Below, one piece after another: positions 8,847 to 17,927 of a stretch of DNA of 64,000 nucleotides (position 1 is the first letter of the stretch; each line of letters begins with the position of its first letter). The DNA lies in the NCBI RefSeq assembly GCF_900110835.1, contig NZ_FOJG01000002.1:2508421-2572420 (forward strand), in the 5' to 3' direction. The translations under genes and the position numbers were made by a program. Source of the DNA: Chitinophaga arvensicola (lineage in GTDB: Bacteria; Bacteroidota; Bacteroidia; Chitinophagales; Chitinophagaceae). The notes beneath the pieces are model-generated. The model made no database searches, was not told the DNA's origin, and saw nothing but the letters and a program-made list of their open reading frames with translations.

Positions 8847-9412
8847 TAACGAGTTACATTTTGCTGTTTTACAATCTGCCTTACTTTCTCTTTGGCCCGC
8901 ATATACTGCGTTTTTACGGTAGATTCGGTAATACCCAGCATTTCTGCTATCTCCCGGTGTGAATACTCCTCAAAAAGATAAAGATTCAACACGGTCCGGT
9001 ATCCCTGTGGTAAGGTATGAATAGCAGATTTCACCGCCGCAACGGTCCAGGTAAACTGGGCCTCATCGATCCCCTCCTCTGCCTTTATTTCCACGTCCTC
9101 TACATCTTCAAAATACACTTTCTTTTTACGCAGTGTATTCAAACAATGATTTACCACTATCCGCTTGATCCAGGCACTGATACTGGATTCTTTCTCCAGC
9201 TTATGAATACTCCGGTGCACCTGGATAAAAGCCTCCTGTAAGGTGTCTTCCGCATCACTCACGTTGTTGGTCATACGCAGACAGATATTATACATGGCAG
9301 CAGAGTAAGCGTCGTACAATTCACGGAATGCACGAACATCTCCTTTTTTGCAGCGTTCTACAATATATTCTGCTAATGGCGTCTGATTCAAGTTAGTGGC
9401 TGATGCTTTCAT
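8846..9412 (-). CDS. ECF-type RNA polymerase sigma factor
   Basis: 188 residues with sigma region 2 (AFRELYDAYSAAMYNICLRM, then DAEDTLQEAFIQVHR) and region 4 (LPQGYRTVLNLYLFEEYSHR and AEMLGITESTVKTQYMRAKE, the helix-turn-helix). Regions 1, 3 and 3.2 are absent, as in ECF factors. First gene of a four-gene overlapping operon with its anti-sigma, the DUF4097-like and the DUF2807 proteins. The operon probably autoregulates from a promoter within 9413-9560, but I cannot identify the motif. Confidence 0.93.
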   Translation of the reverse strand: MKASATNLNQTPLAEYIVERCKKGDVRAFRELYDAYSAAMYNICLRMTNNVSDAEDTLQEAFIQVHRSIHKLEKESSISAWIKRIVVNHCLNTLRKKKVYFEDVEDVEIKAEEGIDEAQFTWTVAAVKSAIHTLPQGYRTVLNLYLFEEYSHREIAEMLGITESTVKTQYMRAKEKVRQIVKQQNVTR

Positions 9413-9750
9413 TATAAAGACAGTAATTGTAAAAAAGGTTGCATACTGACGATGGGGAAATTTCCGGTTTAGTGTGACATTATCCGCTTTGTTAACAGCA
9501 AAATTCCGTTATCTGATTAATTATTAACTATTTATAGAGCATGGATGAAAGAGGTGCCAGGTGAAAAATTTCTTCAAAATTATTGTAATGTCCTATCCTC
9601 CGGGGTCAAATTATACCAAACTGCCATTTCCTGTGATGAAACCAACACATCTTTATGCCGGTGTAATGTTAAGGAAAACGCAGCCCGGTAAAGGGCTACG
9701 TTTTTCCCTCCTTATATACCTAAAAAACCATCTTTCAAACGGGACTGGTC
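9413..9750. other. Intergenic region upstream of the ECF sigma gene
   Basis: 338 bases. The left part must hold the ECF operon promoter. The right part holds the terminator of the outer-membrane receptor at 9675-9704. An apparent plus-strand frame from 9561 runs through the terminator into the receptor's antisense strand and is not a credible gene. Confidence 0.6.
9675..9704 (-). terminator. Terminator of the outer-membrane receptor gene
   Basis: A 12-bp stem (9675-9686 with 9693-9704) with one internal position that is a G-U wobble in the minus-strand RNA, and a 6-base loop. It ends in T residues on the minus strand. Confidence 0.75.
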
Positions 9751-12228
9751 TTAGTTACCGCCCTGTTTTACGCGATTTTGCTCGGCTTCCAGTCCGGTCT
9801 GACGGTTGCGCGCTGCCTTTACATTGGTGTTACCAAAGCGATAGGTAAAGCTCAGACGTACCTGCTGTGCATCCCATTTACTATAGATAGAGGTGTATTT
9901 ACCCACATTGTCAAACGATCCGCGGAAGTAATTGGTTTTAAGCACATCCGTTATATTCAGCTTTAAAGTACCCTTACCTTTCAGCACTTTCTGGGAAACA
10001 CCCAGGTCCAGGGAGCTCAAAGACTTCATTCTGAACAATCCTTCGTCTGTTACCTGCGGAGATACAAAGAAGAAGGTGGCTTCGGCAGACAAATCCTTGC
10101 TCAGGGTGAATGTTTGCTGGGTACGTGCAAAGAAGCCAGGAGAGGAAAGCTTCACAGTACTGTTGTTTACCACCGTTTCAAAACTCGCATAAGAGACAGA
10201 CACCGTTGTAAAACTCATCCACCACTTTGTAATAGGCATGGGTACAGATACGTTCAGGTTAAAATTGTTAGCCTTTGCCACGTTCTGGTATTTATGCTTC
10301 AGAATAGTGGTATCACCGGTAGATTGATCCACCTCTACTTCCAATACCCTTGTCATCAGATCCTTTGTATGCGTATAACCGATGGAAGTAATCAGGAACT
10401 CTTTGAAGGTATGGGTGATCTCAAAATTGTTTGAATACTGCGGCTTCAGGTTAGGATTACCGGATTGCTTGGTATACCTGTCCAGGTAAAATTCAAACGG
10501 ATTAAGATCTTCATAGCTCGGACGCTGGATCCTGCGGCTGTAAGTCACTCCCAGGGTATTACTTTTATTCAGTTTATAAGTCAGCGCCATGCTGGGAAAC
10601 AGGTTGAAGTAACTGGAATCATTCTTTACTTTGCTTTCCTCCTGGTTTTTGGTAGAGGTGGACGTACCCTGGATATTGGTTTGTTCTCCACGTAACCCTA
10701 CCTGCACAAATACTTTCTTAAACTGCTTGCTGAAATTCAGATAGGCGGCATTTACATTTTCCTTGTAAATAAAGTGGTTGGAACGGTTCTCATCCAGTAC
10801 CCAATTGCCTCCTCTCAGCGAATCAAAGCGGGCATCATTGTCTGTTTTCACAAAACTCACTTTTGCACCGGCTTCAAATTTTGCCTGGTTTCTCAGCGGA
10901 TGTGTGTAGTCAATTTTAGCAGTTTTAATATCGATAGTGGATGGCTGATTATTCCGGGAAGTGTCGCTGGCAAGAATTCCTTTCTCACTGGCATCATGTG
11001 AAGTGGCATATAAATTAGCCAGTTGTTTTTCCGTGTTTTTTGCGTAATCCACGTCGATGTTCAGTTCCCTGCCGGTGGTGTCCAGGATACCACGGTAGTT
11101 CAGGTTAAAGGCATTCCGGTTCCAGTTATTCTTTTCAATAGTATTGGTTTTCAGAATAGAATCCACCTGTTTGCCATTACCAATGCGGGTACTGGCATTA
11201 CCCGGTGTGTTACGGTCGCCGCCGGAAATATCTGCCATCACACCAATGGTATGACCTTTACTGATGAAGTAGTCGGCCCCGATTTTACCCGCTTTGTAAT
11301 TGGATTTCTGATGTATACCATTTACCTGGTCAAATACCCGGTTCTGGCCATTTTCGGTGAAGGCACGGTAAATACCCAGGTCCTGTTGCTGTTCCCGGTG
11401 ACTGTAATTCAAAGAGCCGAACACATTGAATTTCTCATTACGGTGATTCAGGTTCAGGCCACCGTTCCAGCGGGGTCTGATACCCTGAGCCGCACCAAGA
11501 CTGATATTTCCGTTGGTACCATAGTTGGTGTTCTTCTTTAATTTCAGGTTAATGATCCCTGCGTTGCCGGCGGCATCGTATTTGGCGGAAGGATTGGCAA
11601 TCAGTTCAATCTGGTCAAGATTGGTGGCTGGCATACTTCTCAGCAGCTCGGCAACGTCCTGGGAGGTCATATTGGTTGGTTTACCATCTATCATGATGAC
11701 TACACCGCTTTTTCCCTTCATGGAAATATTACCATCCTTATCTACTGTTACTGTAGGGGATTTTTCCAGCGCTTCCATCGCAGAACCACCAGCGGCAGTG
11801 ATGCTGCTTTCCACATTTACTACCATTTTATCAGCTTTCTGCTCAATAAAAGGCTTACGCGCACTTACATCGACACCTTTCAGGGTTTTGGAAACAACTT
11901 CCAATGATACGGCCGGTACTTTTACCGGGGTCACCCCTACTTCAAAAACAGGACTGTAACGTTTGGTCATACCAACGGCCACTGCCGCAACCAGGTATTT
12001 ACCCTGTTTTACCTGTTCAAATTCATACTTACCGCTTATATCTGCGATCGCTCCTTTTACCAGCGATGAATCTTTTGCTTTTAATAAAGTTACAGTAGCA
12101 AACTCTACTGGTTTGTTCCCGGACTGGGTGATTTGGCCATTTACTTTGGGGGCATTTTGGGCAAATGAAGTTAAAGCAGTACCTAAGACGCTCATTGTTA
12201 AGGCTATAGCTTTTAAACTTGCTTTCAT
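9751..12228 (-). CDS. TonB-dependent receptor-like outer membrane beta-barrel protein (PF14905 type)
   Basis: 825 residues. Signal peptide about 1-23 (ALTSFAQ/NAP), then a carboxypeptidase-regulatory-like domain (residues ~28-105, VEFATVTLLKAKDSSLV). A plug-type domain follows (~110-230, ALEKSPTVTVDKDGNISMKG, VVIMIDGKPTN). The remaining ~600 residues are alternating aromatic beta-strands ending in RLSFTYRFGNTN before a charged tail. This is the outer membrane beta-barrel family often annotated as TonB-dependent receptor; the ligand is unknown and there is no SusD partner. A 17-bp direct-repeat array lies just upstream, suggesting tight repressor control. Confidence 0.88.
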   Translation of the reverse strand: MKASLKAIALTMSVLGTALTSFAQNAPKVNGQITQSGNKPVEFATVTLLKAKDSSLVKGAIADISGKYEFEQVKQGKYLVAAVAVGMTKRYSPVFEVGVTPVKVPAVSLEVVSKTLKGVDVSARKPFIEQKADKMVVNVESSITAAGGSAMEALEKSPTVTVDKDGNISMKGKSGVVIMIDGKPTNMTSQDVAELLRSMPATNLDQIELIANPSAKYDAAGNAGIINLKLKKNTNYGTNGNISLGAAQGIRPRWNGGLNLNHRNEKFNVFGSLNYSHREQQQDLGIYRAFTENGQNRVFDQVNGIHQKSNYKAGKIGADYFISKGHTIGVMADISGGDRNTPGNASTRIGNGKQVDSILKTNTIEKNNWNRNAFNLNYRGILDTTGRELNIDVDYAKNTEKQLANLYATSHDASEKGILASDTSRNNQPSTIDIKTAKIDYTHPLRNQAKFEAGAKVSFVKTDNDARFDSLRGGNWVLDENRSNHFIYKENVNAAYLNFSKQFKKVFVQVGLRGEQTNIQGTSTSTKNQEESKVKNDSSYFNLFPSMALTYKLNKSNTLGVTYSRRIQRPSYEDLNPFEFYLDRYTKQSGNPNLKPQYSNNFEITHTFKEFLITSIGYTHTKDLMTRVLEVEVDQSTGDTTILKHKYQNVAKANNFNLNVSVPMPITKWWMSFTTVSVSYASFETVVNNSTVKLSSPGFFARTQQTFTLSKDLSAEATFFFVSPQVTDEGLFRMKSLSSLDLGVSQKVLKGKGTLKLNITDVLKTNYFRGSFDNVGKYTSIYSKWDAQQVRLSFTYRFGNTNVKAARNRQTGLEAEQNRVKQGGN

Positions 12229-12650
12229 ATAAGGGTGATTTAGAGTGGTTTTGACGTTGTGATTGACTTTTTTTAGTTCCTTAGTTTGTATACTACAATG
12301 GTTAAACTACTACAGTGGTTAGACTACTACATTAGATTAACTACTACGATGTAAAAGTAGGTATTATGTATTACACAGTACATAGCATTACACAAGCGGT
12401 CTGTAGAAAGGGACGAATGGTAAATTGCTATGGAACGATAAGAAAGACGACCCAACAGAGAGAATGTTGCAAGAGAATCTGCACTATATTAAATAGCGGT
12501 GTTAATACCGGATAACCGGTATTATGGAAGGATAAAATGAATGATCAGTCCCCGACCCGGGAAAAAGGAGCTATATATAAAGAGGAGTAATATCTCCGGC
12601 TACCGCCGGATGACGAATAAAAAGGTGGATAAAAGGTAAAAACAAGGCTC
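12229..12650. other. Intergenic region with operator-like repeat array
   Basis: 422 bases between the receptor start and the DUF2167 stop. The receptor-proximal part holds the 17-bp direct repeats (12292-12359). The rest (12400-12650) is AT-rich with no recognised gene or strong terminator. Confidence 0.6.
12292..12359. repeat. Four tandem 17-bp repeats upstream of the receptor gene (operator-like)
   Basis: The units begin at 12292, 12309, 12326 and 12343, exactly 17 bases apart. Each starts ACTACA or ACTACG; the first two share ACTACA-n-TGGTTA-n-ACT and the later ones drift. The array lies 64-131 bases before the receptor ATG, where its promoter should be. TACTACA half-sites recall BlaI/MecI-type operators, but no such regulator is encoded in this window. 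Confidence 0.75.
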
Positions 12651-13589
12651 CTAGTTCAGGTGCTCGTCTATTTTTATCATTTTGCGGAAGGCGGATCTGC
12701 GGCGATGATGATGGTAATAATCCATAAAGTAAACAAATAATACCATACACAAAGCCACCAGCATGGTGGATAAGATACTCCGGATGCTCAATAATATATT
12801 ATCAAACGACAATATCCGGAGAAGCACGGACTCCTGCACGGGGGTCCAGAGACTAGCCTGATCAGTGCGTGGGTTAAAATCAATATACCGGTTACCTGCC
12901 GTAAAATATGCGCCGGCTGCCACTGTAGCAATCTGTTGTTTTATTAACGCCAACTCAGTGGATTTACCAATGGCGGTAAAACAAAGCGCACCTTTCCTGC
13001 CCAATACGCGGACTTCATAATTCAGGGAAGCTGGTATACCTCCACCAAAATGTAATATCCGCGCCCAGTGTAAAGTATGATTACCGGCATTATAATATGG
13101 TGTAAAGGCCCAATCCATTCCTGTAATAACACCCGCGCCTTTCCGGCGACGCAAAAGATTATCACTTTTCAGATCCTCCTTCATCTCCACCAACAACTTC
13201 TTATAATCAATCCGCTGGATTTCTGACTCTGCCATATAACCGGACGGTTCAAAGGAAATTACCACCCCACGGAAATTTTTCTCCATAGGCCCCATTCTGT
13301 CTGGCAACAACACACCCACGATATTTGGATTCTCCGGGTTGCCCCATAAGTGCTCTACAAGTATCCTGCCCTGCGCTCCATCGAGCAGGCGATAACCCGC
13401 CGGCACCTGCAAAGTGGCGCCTTGCCCCAACTCCTGTTCACCCGTTTTGTAATTAAAGGATGCTGCAAGTATCTCAGATGAGTCCAGTTTCTCGTATTTA
13501 CTGAGACTATCTTCCCGGGATAAACCCAGCGCATTGAGGTGGAATGTCAGGCAACCGATTGCCAATAAGCTGTAAAAAAACGTACGCAT
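12651..13589 (-). CDS. DUF2167 family membrane protein
   Basis: 312 residues with a signal peptide (~1-20, FHLNALGLS). The domain contains the DUF2167 hallmarks: LGQGATLQVPAGYRLLDGAQ, VEHLWGNPENPNIVGVLLPD and the central GMDWAFTPYYNAGNHTLHWA. A C-terminal transmembrane helix (~272-293, MLVALCMVLFVYFMDYY) ends in a His/Arg-rich cytoplasmic tail. The function of the family is unknown. No close neighbour is on the same transcript. Confidence 0.85.
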   Translation of the reverse strand: MRTFFYSLLAIGCLTFHLNALGLSREDSLSKYEKLDSSEILAASFNYKTGEQELGQGATLQVPAGYRLLDGAQGRILVEHLWGNPENPNIVGVLLPDRMGPMEKNFRGVVISFEPSGYMAESEIQRIDYKKLLVEMKEDLKSDNLLRRRKGAGVITGMDWAFTPYYNAGNHTLHWARILHFGGGIPASLNYEVRVLGRKGALCFTAIGKSTELALIKQQIATVAAGAYFTAGNRYIDFNPRTDQASLWTPVQESVLLRILSFDNILLSIRSILSTMLVALCMVLFVYFMDYYHHHRRRSAFRKMIKIDEHLN

Positions 13590-13765
13590 AACTCTAATTA
13601 AATAGCCACAGGTTATTTACCAGCTAAACAAACAAGGAGAAACCGCGATGAGATGTATAGATAATTAATGGAACAATATTACAAACACATAGTGCTACTA
13701 TAACTCTGTTGAAAAATTAGTATTAAAATCAGCTCCGTACAATAACACGTTCAGTACATTTATAA

Positions 13766-14191
13766 CTACTCCAGTTTCAGGTTGGCCAGCACATCCGGCA
13801 ACTCCTGCTGCAGTAATTCGAAAAACTCCCGCTCTTCCTTACGGATGTGGGCTTCCAGGCTGCAAGCCAATATATGCATAGATGCGTCCAGATCTGTACT
13901 GTCTGTTAGTGTACTATACATGCGGGAAATAACCAGATGTTCTTCCTGCAGCTCGCGGATCATGGCATCTATCACCTGATTTTTACCAGCGCATTTTTCA
14001 AAAAGATACTCTTCCTTTTGAATATGCGGCACCATGGTTTCCTGAAATACTTTAATGATATACTCAAATCTGGCTTGTGTTTCCAGCGGAAAGCCTTCAT
14101 AAGGCGAAGCATCTTGTTTCAGGTAGCGGCATACAAATAGGAGGCGCCTGTGCTCGTGCGACAAGGGCACTAAGGAAGAGTGACGTTGCAT
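13766..14191 (-). CDS. Hemerythrin HHE-domain protein
   Basis: 141 residues forming one four-helix HHE cation-binding domain. The candidate di-iron ligands are visible: His in LSHEHRR (~13), His and Glu in PHIQKEE (~55), His in EEH (~84) and HIRKEERE (~115). Family members bind O2 or NO or sense redox state; this short form has no extra domain. It lies 9 bases after lgt on the same strand, so cotranscription is likely, but no functional link is obvious. Confidence 0.85.
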   Translation of the reverse strand: MQRHSSLVPLSHEHRRLLFVCRYLKQDASPYEGFPLETQARFEYIIKVFQETMVPHIQKEEYLFEKCAGKNQVIDAMIRELQEEHLVISRMYSTLTDSTDLDASMHILACSLEAHIRKEEREFFELLQQELPDVLANLKLE

Positions 14192-14200
14192 ATACTAAAA

Positions 14201-15502
14201 TCAGGAAAGCTTATTGGCAGCGGTATTATTTTTTCGGTAGATGCTGATCAGTACAATACCTCCGATAACCAGAAGCGTGGAAATGATTTCGGCCTGTGTG
14301 GGATGAAAGCCGAATATATCATACCTGGTATCGACTCTTATCTTCTCTATAAAAAATCTTTCTACGCCATTTAATATCAGGTATATGCCAAAAATAACAC
14401 CTGGCGTGGTTACTTTTTTCCTGATCCCCCAAAGGATACCAAACAAAATCAGGCAAACAATAATTTCATATAACGGTGTAGGATATACGGCTGTTGGCAA
14501 TACCTTACAGTATTGTCCATCACAACCGGCTAACTGTACTCCTTCTTTAATAACATTGTGCGGATAACCATATGCAAAAAGCCAGTCGGGCAAAAAGCCC
14601 AAAGCTCCCGGCTTTTCAAAAGCAGCATGCGGAATCTGCTCTACGCTGGCATATTGCTGTTGAAAGAAACCGGCATTCTTTTGTACCACATCCGTAAAAT
14701 TGGCGGGCGCCATCTTCACCGTATGGCCGGTATTGGTATCAATGGTGTAGGCGCTGTTGTAAATACCCCAGTCGCCATCTCCGGAAAAATGACAACCCAT
14801 TCTTCCTATAGCGTAGGCCAGCATCAATGCGGGCGCCGCACTATCGATCAATGCACGGATATTGAATTGTCTCTTGCGCGCATAGCTGATAATCACGATG
14901 GCCGCTACAATCAAACCACCGTAAAAAGTAAGTCCGCTGAAAGATAACAATGCCCCGATCGGGTCGTGTACAAAGTCGTTCCAGTTTTCAAGATTGTGAA
15001 ATATTTTAGCACCAAGTAAACCCGCAATAGCAGCCATCACAATAATATCTGGTACCCGGTGGTGCGGCATCACCATTACCACCTGCTCTTTCGGCTGTGG
15101 CAAGGCAGCCTTCTTTTTAGTGTAGTACTTATATCCGGCCATGGCGGCTCCTAGTAGAATGCCTGCAAAAAGACTACCCTGACTGGAAAAAACAAAGGCC
15201 TGTAAATCCTGGGAAGCAGTATCCCACTGAAAAAAGATCCCGAGGATCTTATACCCGATAAAAAATCCTACTACCGCATTACCAATCAGTTCTCCCTGAG
15301 AAGCAGGTAAGCCGGTAGTAATCTTTTCCGGAATACCTTTCAGTAATCCAAGCGCCTCGTAGCGCTTCAATTCACGCGTTAAAATATAGGCCCCAGCCAA
15401 AAATGCAATGGCGACAAAAAAACCAAACGTCTGGAAAATCTTCAAAAACGGAATCTCTATGCCAAGCAGATCTCTGAACGCGTAATATAAATTAGGATAC
15501 AT
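14201..15502 (-). CDS. lgt: Prolipoprotein diacylglyceryl transferase
   Basis: Integral inner-membrane enzyme transferring diacylglycerol from phosphatidylglycerol to the lipobox cysteine of prolipoproteins, the first step in maturing the many lipoproteins of this window. The Lgt signature is visible (LAYAIGRMGCHFSGDGDWG, with the essential Arg/Gly segment), as are multiple hydrophobic helices. At 433 residues it is longer than the ~270 of proteobacterial Lgt because of extra N-terminal helices, common in Bacteroidota. The start at 15502 (MYPNLYYAFRD) is preferred over an in-frame ATG at 15544 that adds 14 uncharacteristic residues. Confidence 0.93.
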   Translation of the reverse strand: MYPNLYYAFRDLLGIEIPFLKIFQTFGFFVAIAFLAGAYILTRELKRYEALGLLKGIPEKITTGLPASQGELIGNAVVGFFIGYKILGIFFQWDTASQDLQAFVFSSQGSLFAGILLGAAMAGYKYYTKKKAALPQPKEQVVMVMPHHRVPDIIVMAAIAGLLGAKIFHNLENWNDFVHDPIGALLSFSGLTFYGGLIVAAIVIISYARKRQFNIRALIDSAAPALMLAYAIGRMGCHFSGDGDWGIYNSAYTIDTNTGHTVKMAPANFTDVVQKNAGFFQQQYASVEQIPHAAFEKPGALGFLPDWLFAYGYPHNVIKEGVQLAGCDGQYCKVLPTAVYPTPLYEIIVCLILFGILWGIRKKVTTPGVIFGIYLILNGVERFFIEKIRVDTRYDIFGFHPTQAEIISTLLVIGGIVLISIYRKNNTAANKLS

Positions 15503-15598
15503 AGCCGAAAAAAAAATTGGTGATCTGAATCTTCCTATGAACAAAGCCGAATTTAATCAAAAGGAAAATCAAACCACCAAAGTACGATGCAATTTCGA

Positions 15599-15623
15599 AT
15601 TTCTAAATTTGGAATTTAGAAAT
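15599..15623. repeat. AT-rich perfect hairpin beyond the bacilliredoxin gene
   Basis: An 11-bp perfect stem (15599-15609 with 15613-15623) with a 3-base loop. It lies 9 bases past the stop of the bacilliredoxin gene but lacks a following T-run on the minus strand. Confidence 0.5.
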
Positions 15624-15631
15624 ATGAATTT

Positions 15632-16045
15632 TTAGCAATATTGTTCAAAAGCGTCCGCCAGGTTTGCTGCAATCATCTGTGCAGAACGGCCTTCGATCAT
15701 GTGGCGCTCGATAAAATGCACCAATTCACCATTTTTAAATAATGCGATAGCCGGAGAAGAAGGTGGATAAGGCATCAGATGAGTACGGATCTGTCTTACT
15801 GCATCACCATCAAAACCTGCAAAGCTGGTCGTCAGCCTGTCTGGTTTCTTTTCGCTGTGCGCTACTGCCAGCAATACACCCGGACGGGCAGTACCTGCAG
15901 AGCAACCACATACAGAATTGATCACTACCAGGGTAGTTCCTTCTTTCTGTAAAGTATTATCAACGCTTTCTGATGTCAGCAATTCTTCAAAGCCATTATC
16001 TGTCAATTCCGCCTTCATAGGCATTACTAGTTCCGCTGGATACAT
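15632..16045 (-). CDS. BrxA/BrxB-family bacilliredoxin
   Basis: 137 residues, thioredoxin-fold thiol protein with the characteristic CGC active site (Cys46-Gly-Cys48 in INSVCGCSAG). Bacilliredoxins remove bacillithiol or other low-molecular-weight thiols from proteins after oxidation. The start MYPAELVMPM matches the family beginning, so the ATG at 16043-16045 is chosen over an upstream in-frame start that adds 26 residues. Divergent from hsp20 across ~240 bases. Confidence 0.9.
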   Translation of the reverse strand: MYPAELVMPMKAELTDNGFEELLTSESVDNTLQKEGTTLVVINSVCGCSAGTARPGVLLAVAHSEKKPDRLTTSFAGFDGDAVRQIRTHLMPYPPSSPAIALFKNGELVHFIERHMIEGRSAQMIAANLADAFEQYC

Positions 16046-16285
16046 ATAATTTGAGTTTTTTCTGTTTGTATTTTTTACAAAGTTAATTATATGTACCCAG
16101 AAAGTAAAAAAATGGATGCGCAATTAGACTTTTTGACACAAATTATACAATCATAGTGACACAATGTCGCAATCTGTAACCTTTTTACTAACAAAATAGC
16201 AGTTTTTACGGCATGGTATCCCATTTGATCTGTACCTGGTATCAACAATAAAATTGATTTCACACTAAAAAAATTTATAGAGACT

Positions 16286-16738
16286 ATGACACACATCAAA
16301 TTTAACCACAGCCCACTTCCCAAATCATTTGGCGGATTAGTAGAAGACATTCTCAATGGAGGATTAAATAAATACGTGAAAGATGATTTTCTGACCAACG
16401 ATTATTTTACCACCCATCCTCCGGTAAATATCGTAGAAACACCGGAAGCCTTCCTGCTGGATGTAGTAGCACCCGGCTTCTCTAAAGAAGACTTCAAAAT
16501 CAGTGCAGATGAGAAAGCTATTACCATCAGCGCGGAAAAGAAAACTGAAACAAAGAATGAAGGCGACAAACAGGTACGCCGGGAATTCAACTTCAAATCT
16601 TTTAAACGTTCCTTCACTATCAGCGAACAGGTAGATGCAGGTAAGATTAATGCGAAATATGACAACGGAATCCTGAAAGTAACCCTTGGTAAAAAGGAAA
16701 ACAAACAGGATGCCCCTAAAGAAATAGTAGTGGAATAA
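16286..16738 (+). CDS. Hsp20/alpha-crystallin small heat-shock protein
   Basis: 150 residues. An alpha-crystallin domain spans residues ~45-143 (PPVNIVETPEAFLLDVVAPG, KSFKRSFTISEQVDAGKI, YDNGILKVTLGKKE), the last containing the usual GxLxxxxP-like region. It acts as an ATP-independent holdase that keeps unfolding proteins soluble. TGACA-type repeats lie upstream at 16134 and 16157. A strong terminator follows, so it is monocistronic. Confidence 0.95.
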   Translation: MTHIKFNHSPLPKSFGGLVEDILNGGLNKYVKDDFLTNDYFTTHPPVNIVETPEAFLLDVVAPGFSKEDFKISADEKAITISAEKKTETKNEGDKQVRREFNFKSFKRSFTISEQVDAGKINAKYDNGILKVTLGKKENKQDAPKEIVVE

Positions 16739-16747
16739 GGGAAGTAT

Positions 16748-16769
16748 GGCTTCCCGTTAAAAGGAAGCC
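16748..16769 (+). repeat. Small hairpin downstream of hsp20
   Basis: A 7-bp stem (16748-16754 with 16763-16769) 9 bases beyond the hsp20 stop. It precedes the T-run terminator and may protect the mRNA 3' end. Confidence 0.5.
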
Positions 16770-16797
16770 TGCTGTAGTAACATGAGGGTTTAAGTAA

Positions 16798-16826
16798 GGG
16801 ATGCCTGCAAAGGCGTCCCTTTTTTT
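16798..16826 (+). terminator. Terminator of hsp20
   Basis: A 9-bp stem (16798-16806 with 16811-16819, one G-U pair) and 4-base loop, followed by a run of seven or more T. Confidence 0.88.
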
Positions 16827-16901
16827 ATATCAGGAATTCACACAAACGTTGAATTTACCATTGTTTATTATGCAATAATTTGCTTCTCTAAGCACGCACT
16901 C

Positions 16902-17735
16902 ATGGCAAAGCTCTTCCGGCAAGGCTGGTTATTCCTTAAAAACATTTATCTGAACACTGAAAAAGTAGTGATTGGTAAGGTACTCCTCCATACCGAAAAC
17001 ACTTACGAACAGGCAAAAATCAAACTGATCTTTGATTATGCCTTCTTCTATATCGTATTGCTGGTAAGCCTGCTTTTTATCAATATGCTCAGCCTGAATG
17101 TGGCCAACATGATCCTGATCCCACTCATGATCGTGTTACTGATAACCTGCCTGTTACTGCTGAGAGCAGGTATCTCCGCAAAGATAACAGGGCTGCTCAC
17201 TACCCTCACCACCCTGATCATTCCGATACTTTCTTCTTTCTTCAACAACCAGGACCTGAGTCCCAAATACACACTGATATGGGTGATGAGCATCCTGATC
17301 TGCTACATCACCGTGAATCTTACGGCCGCACTGATCTGGAGCCTTACCCTCTGTAGCTACCTGATTGCAGTGGCATGGATCAAAGTGGATAGTGTGCCGG
17401 TGTTTATTACCCCAGGCTATTCCCCCGTTTTTCAATACCTCGCCAATCCACTCGTGGTGGGCATGTACCTGCTTTTCCTTATCCGCGCACTGGGACAGTA
17501 CTATCGGAACATTATTTCCATGGAACAAAAAAGAACGGCAGAAAAACAAAAAGAGCACCTGTCCCTGATCAATCAACACCTCACCAAACAGTTCCTGCTG
17601 GTAAAAGGCTTTTCCTCTTCGGGGAAAACAGCCATTAGTAAAGGGGAAATAGAATTGCTGGACAGCTGCTTCAGCGAAATCGAAAAACACTGCGGATCCG
17701 CTATCGACTATCTCAATGATTCACAGACAAAATAG
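16902..17735 (+). CDS. Six-helix membrane protein, truncated-sensor-like, unknown function
   Basis: 277 residues. A short amphipathic N terminus is followed by about six transmembrane helices between residues ~45 and 200 (LIFDYAFFYIVLLVSLLFIN, NMILIPLMIVLLITCLLLL, TGLLTTLTTLIIPILSSFF, LIWVMSILICYITVNLTA). A cytosolic ~75-residue helical tail (SMEQKRTAEKQKEHLSLINQ) follows. This 6TM plus coiled-coil layout is the usual input module of Bacteroidota sensor kinases or cyclases, but no catalytic domain follows. It is either a stand-alone membrane protein or the remnant of a sensor. Function not recognised. Confidence 0.7.
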   Translation: MAKLFRQGWLFLKNIYLNTEKVVIGKVLLHTENTYEQAKIKLIFDYAFFYIVLLVSLLFINMLSLNVANMILIPLMIVLLITCLLLLRAGISAKITGLLTTLTTLIIPILSSFFNNQDLSPKYTLIWVMSILICYITVNLTAALIWSLTLCSYLIAVAWIKVDSVPVFITPGYSPVFQYLANPLVVGMYLLFLIRALGQYYRNIISMEQKRTAEKQKEHLSLINQHLTKQFLLVKGFSSSGKTAISKGEIELLDSCFSEIEKHCGSAIDYLNDSQTK

Positions 17736-17927
17736 GCTTACACATCTGTGTTATAAAAGAATAGGCCTATATTAATACTATTCGTATTATATCGATAAGT
17801 AAATATTACCATTTGTGTTATTTCCGGACATCATGATGATAAATTAATGCTTCTCCCTTCCAAATGATTAAAACAGGATTAGAAAAAATTACAACTTTTA
17901 TGCCTTATGGATGGCTGACGATAACTT

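Noticed and set aside
9561..9848. Plus-strand ORF past the receptor gene
   Set aside because: It reads through the receptor terminator and the antisense of its coding end.
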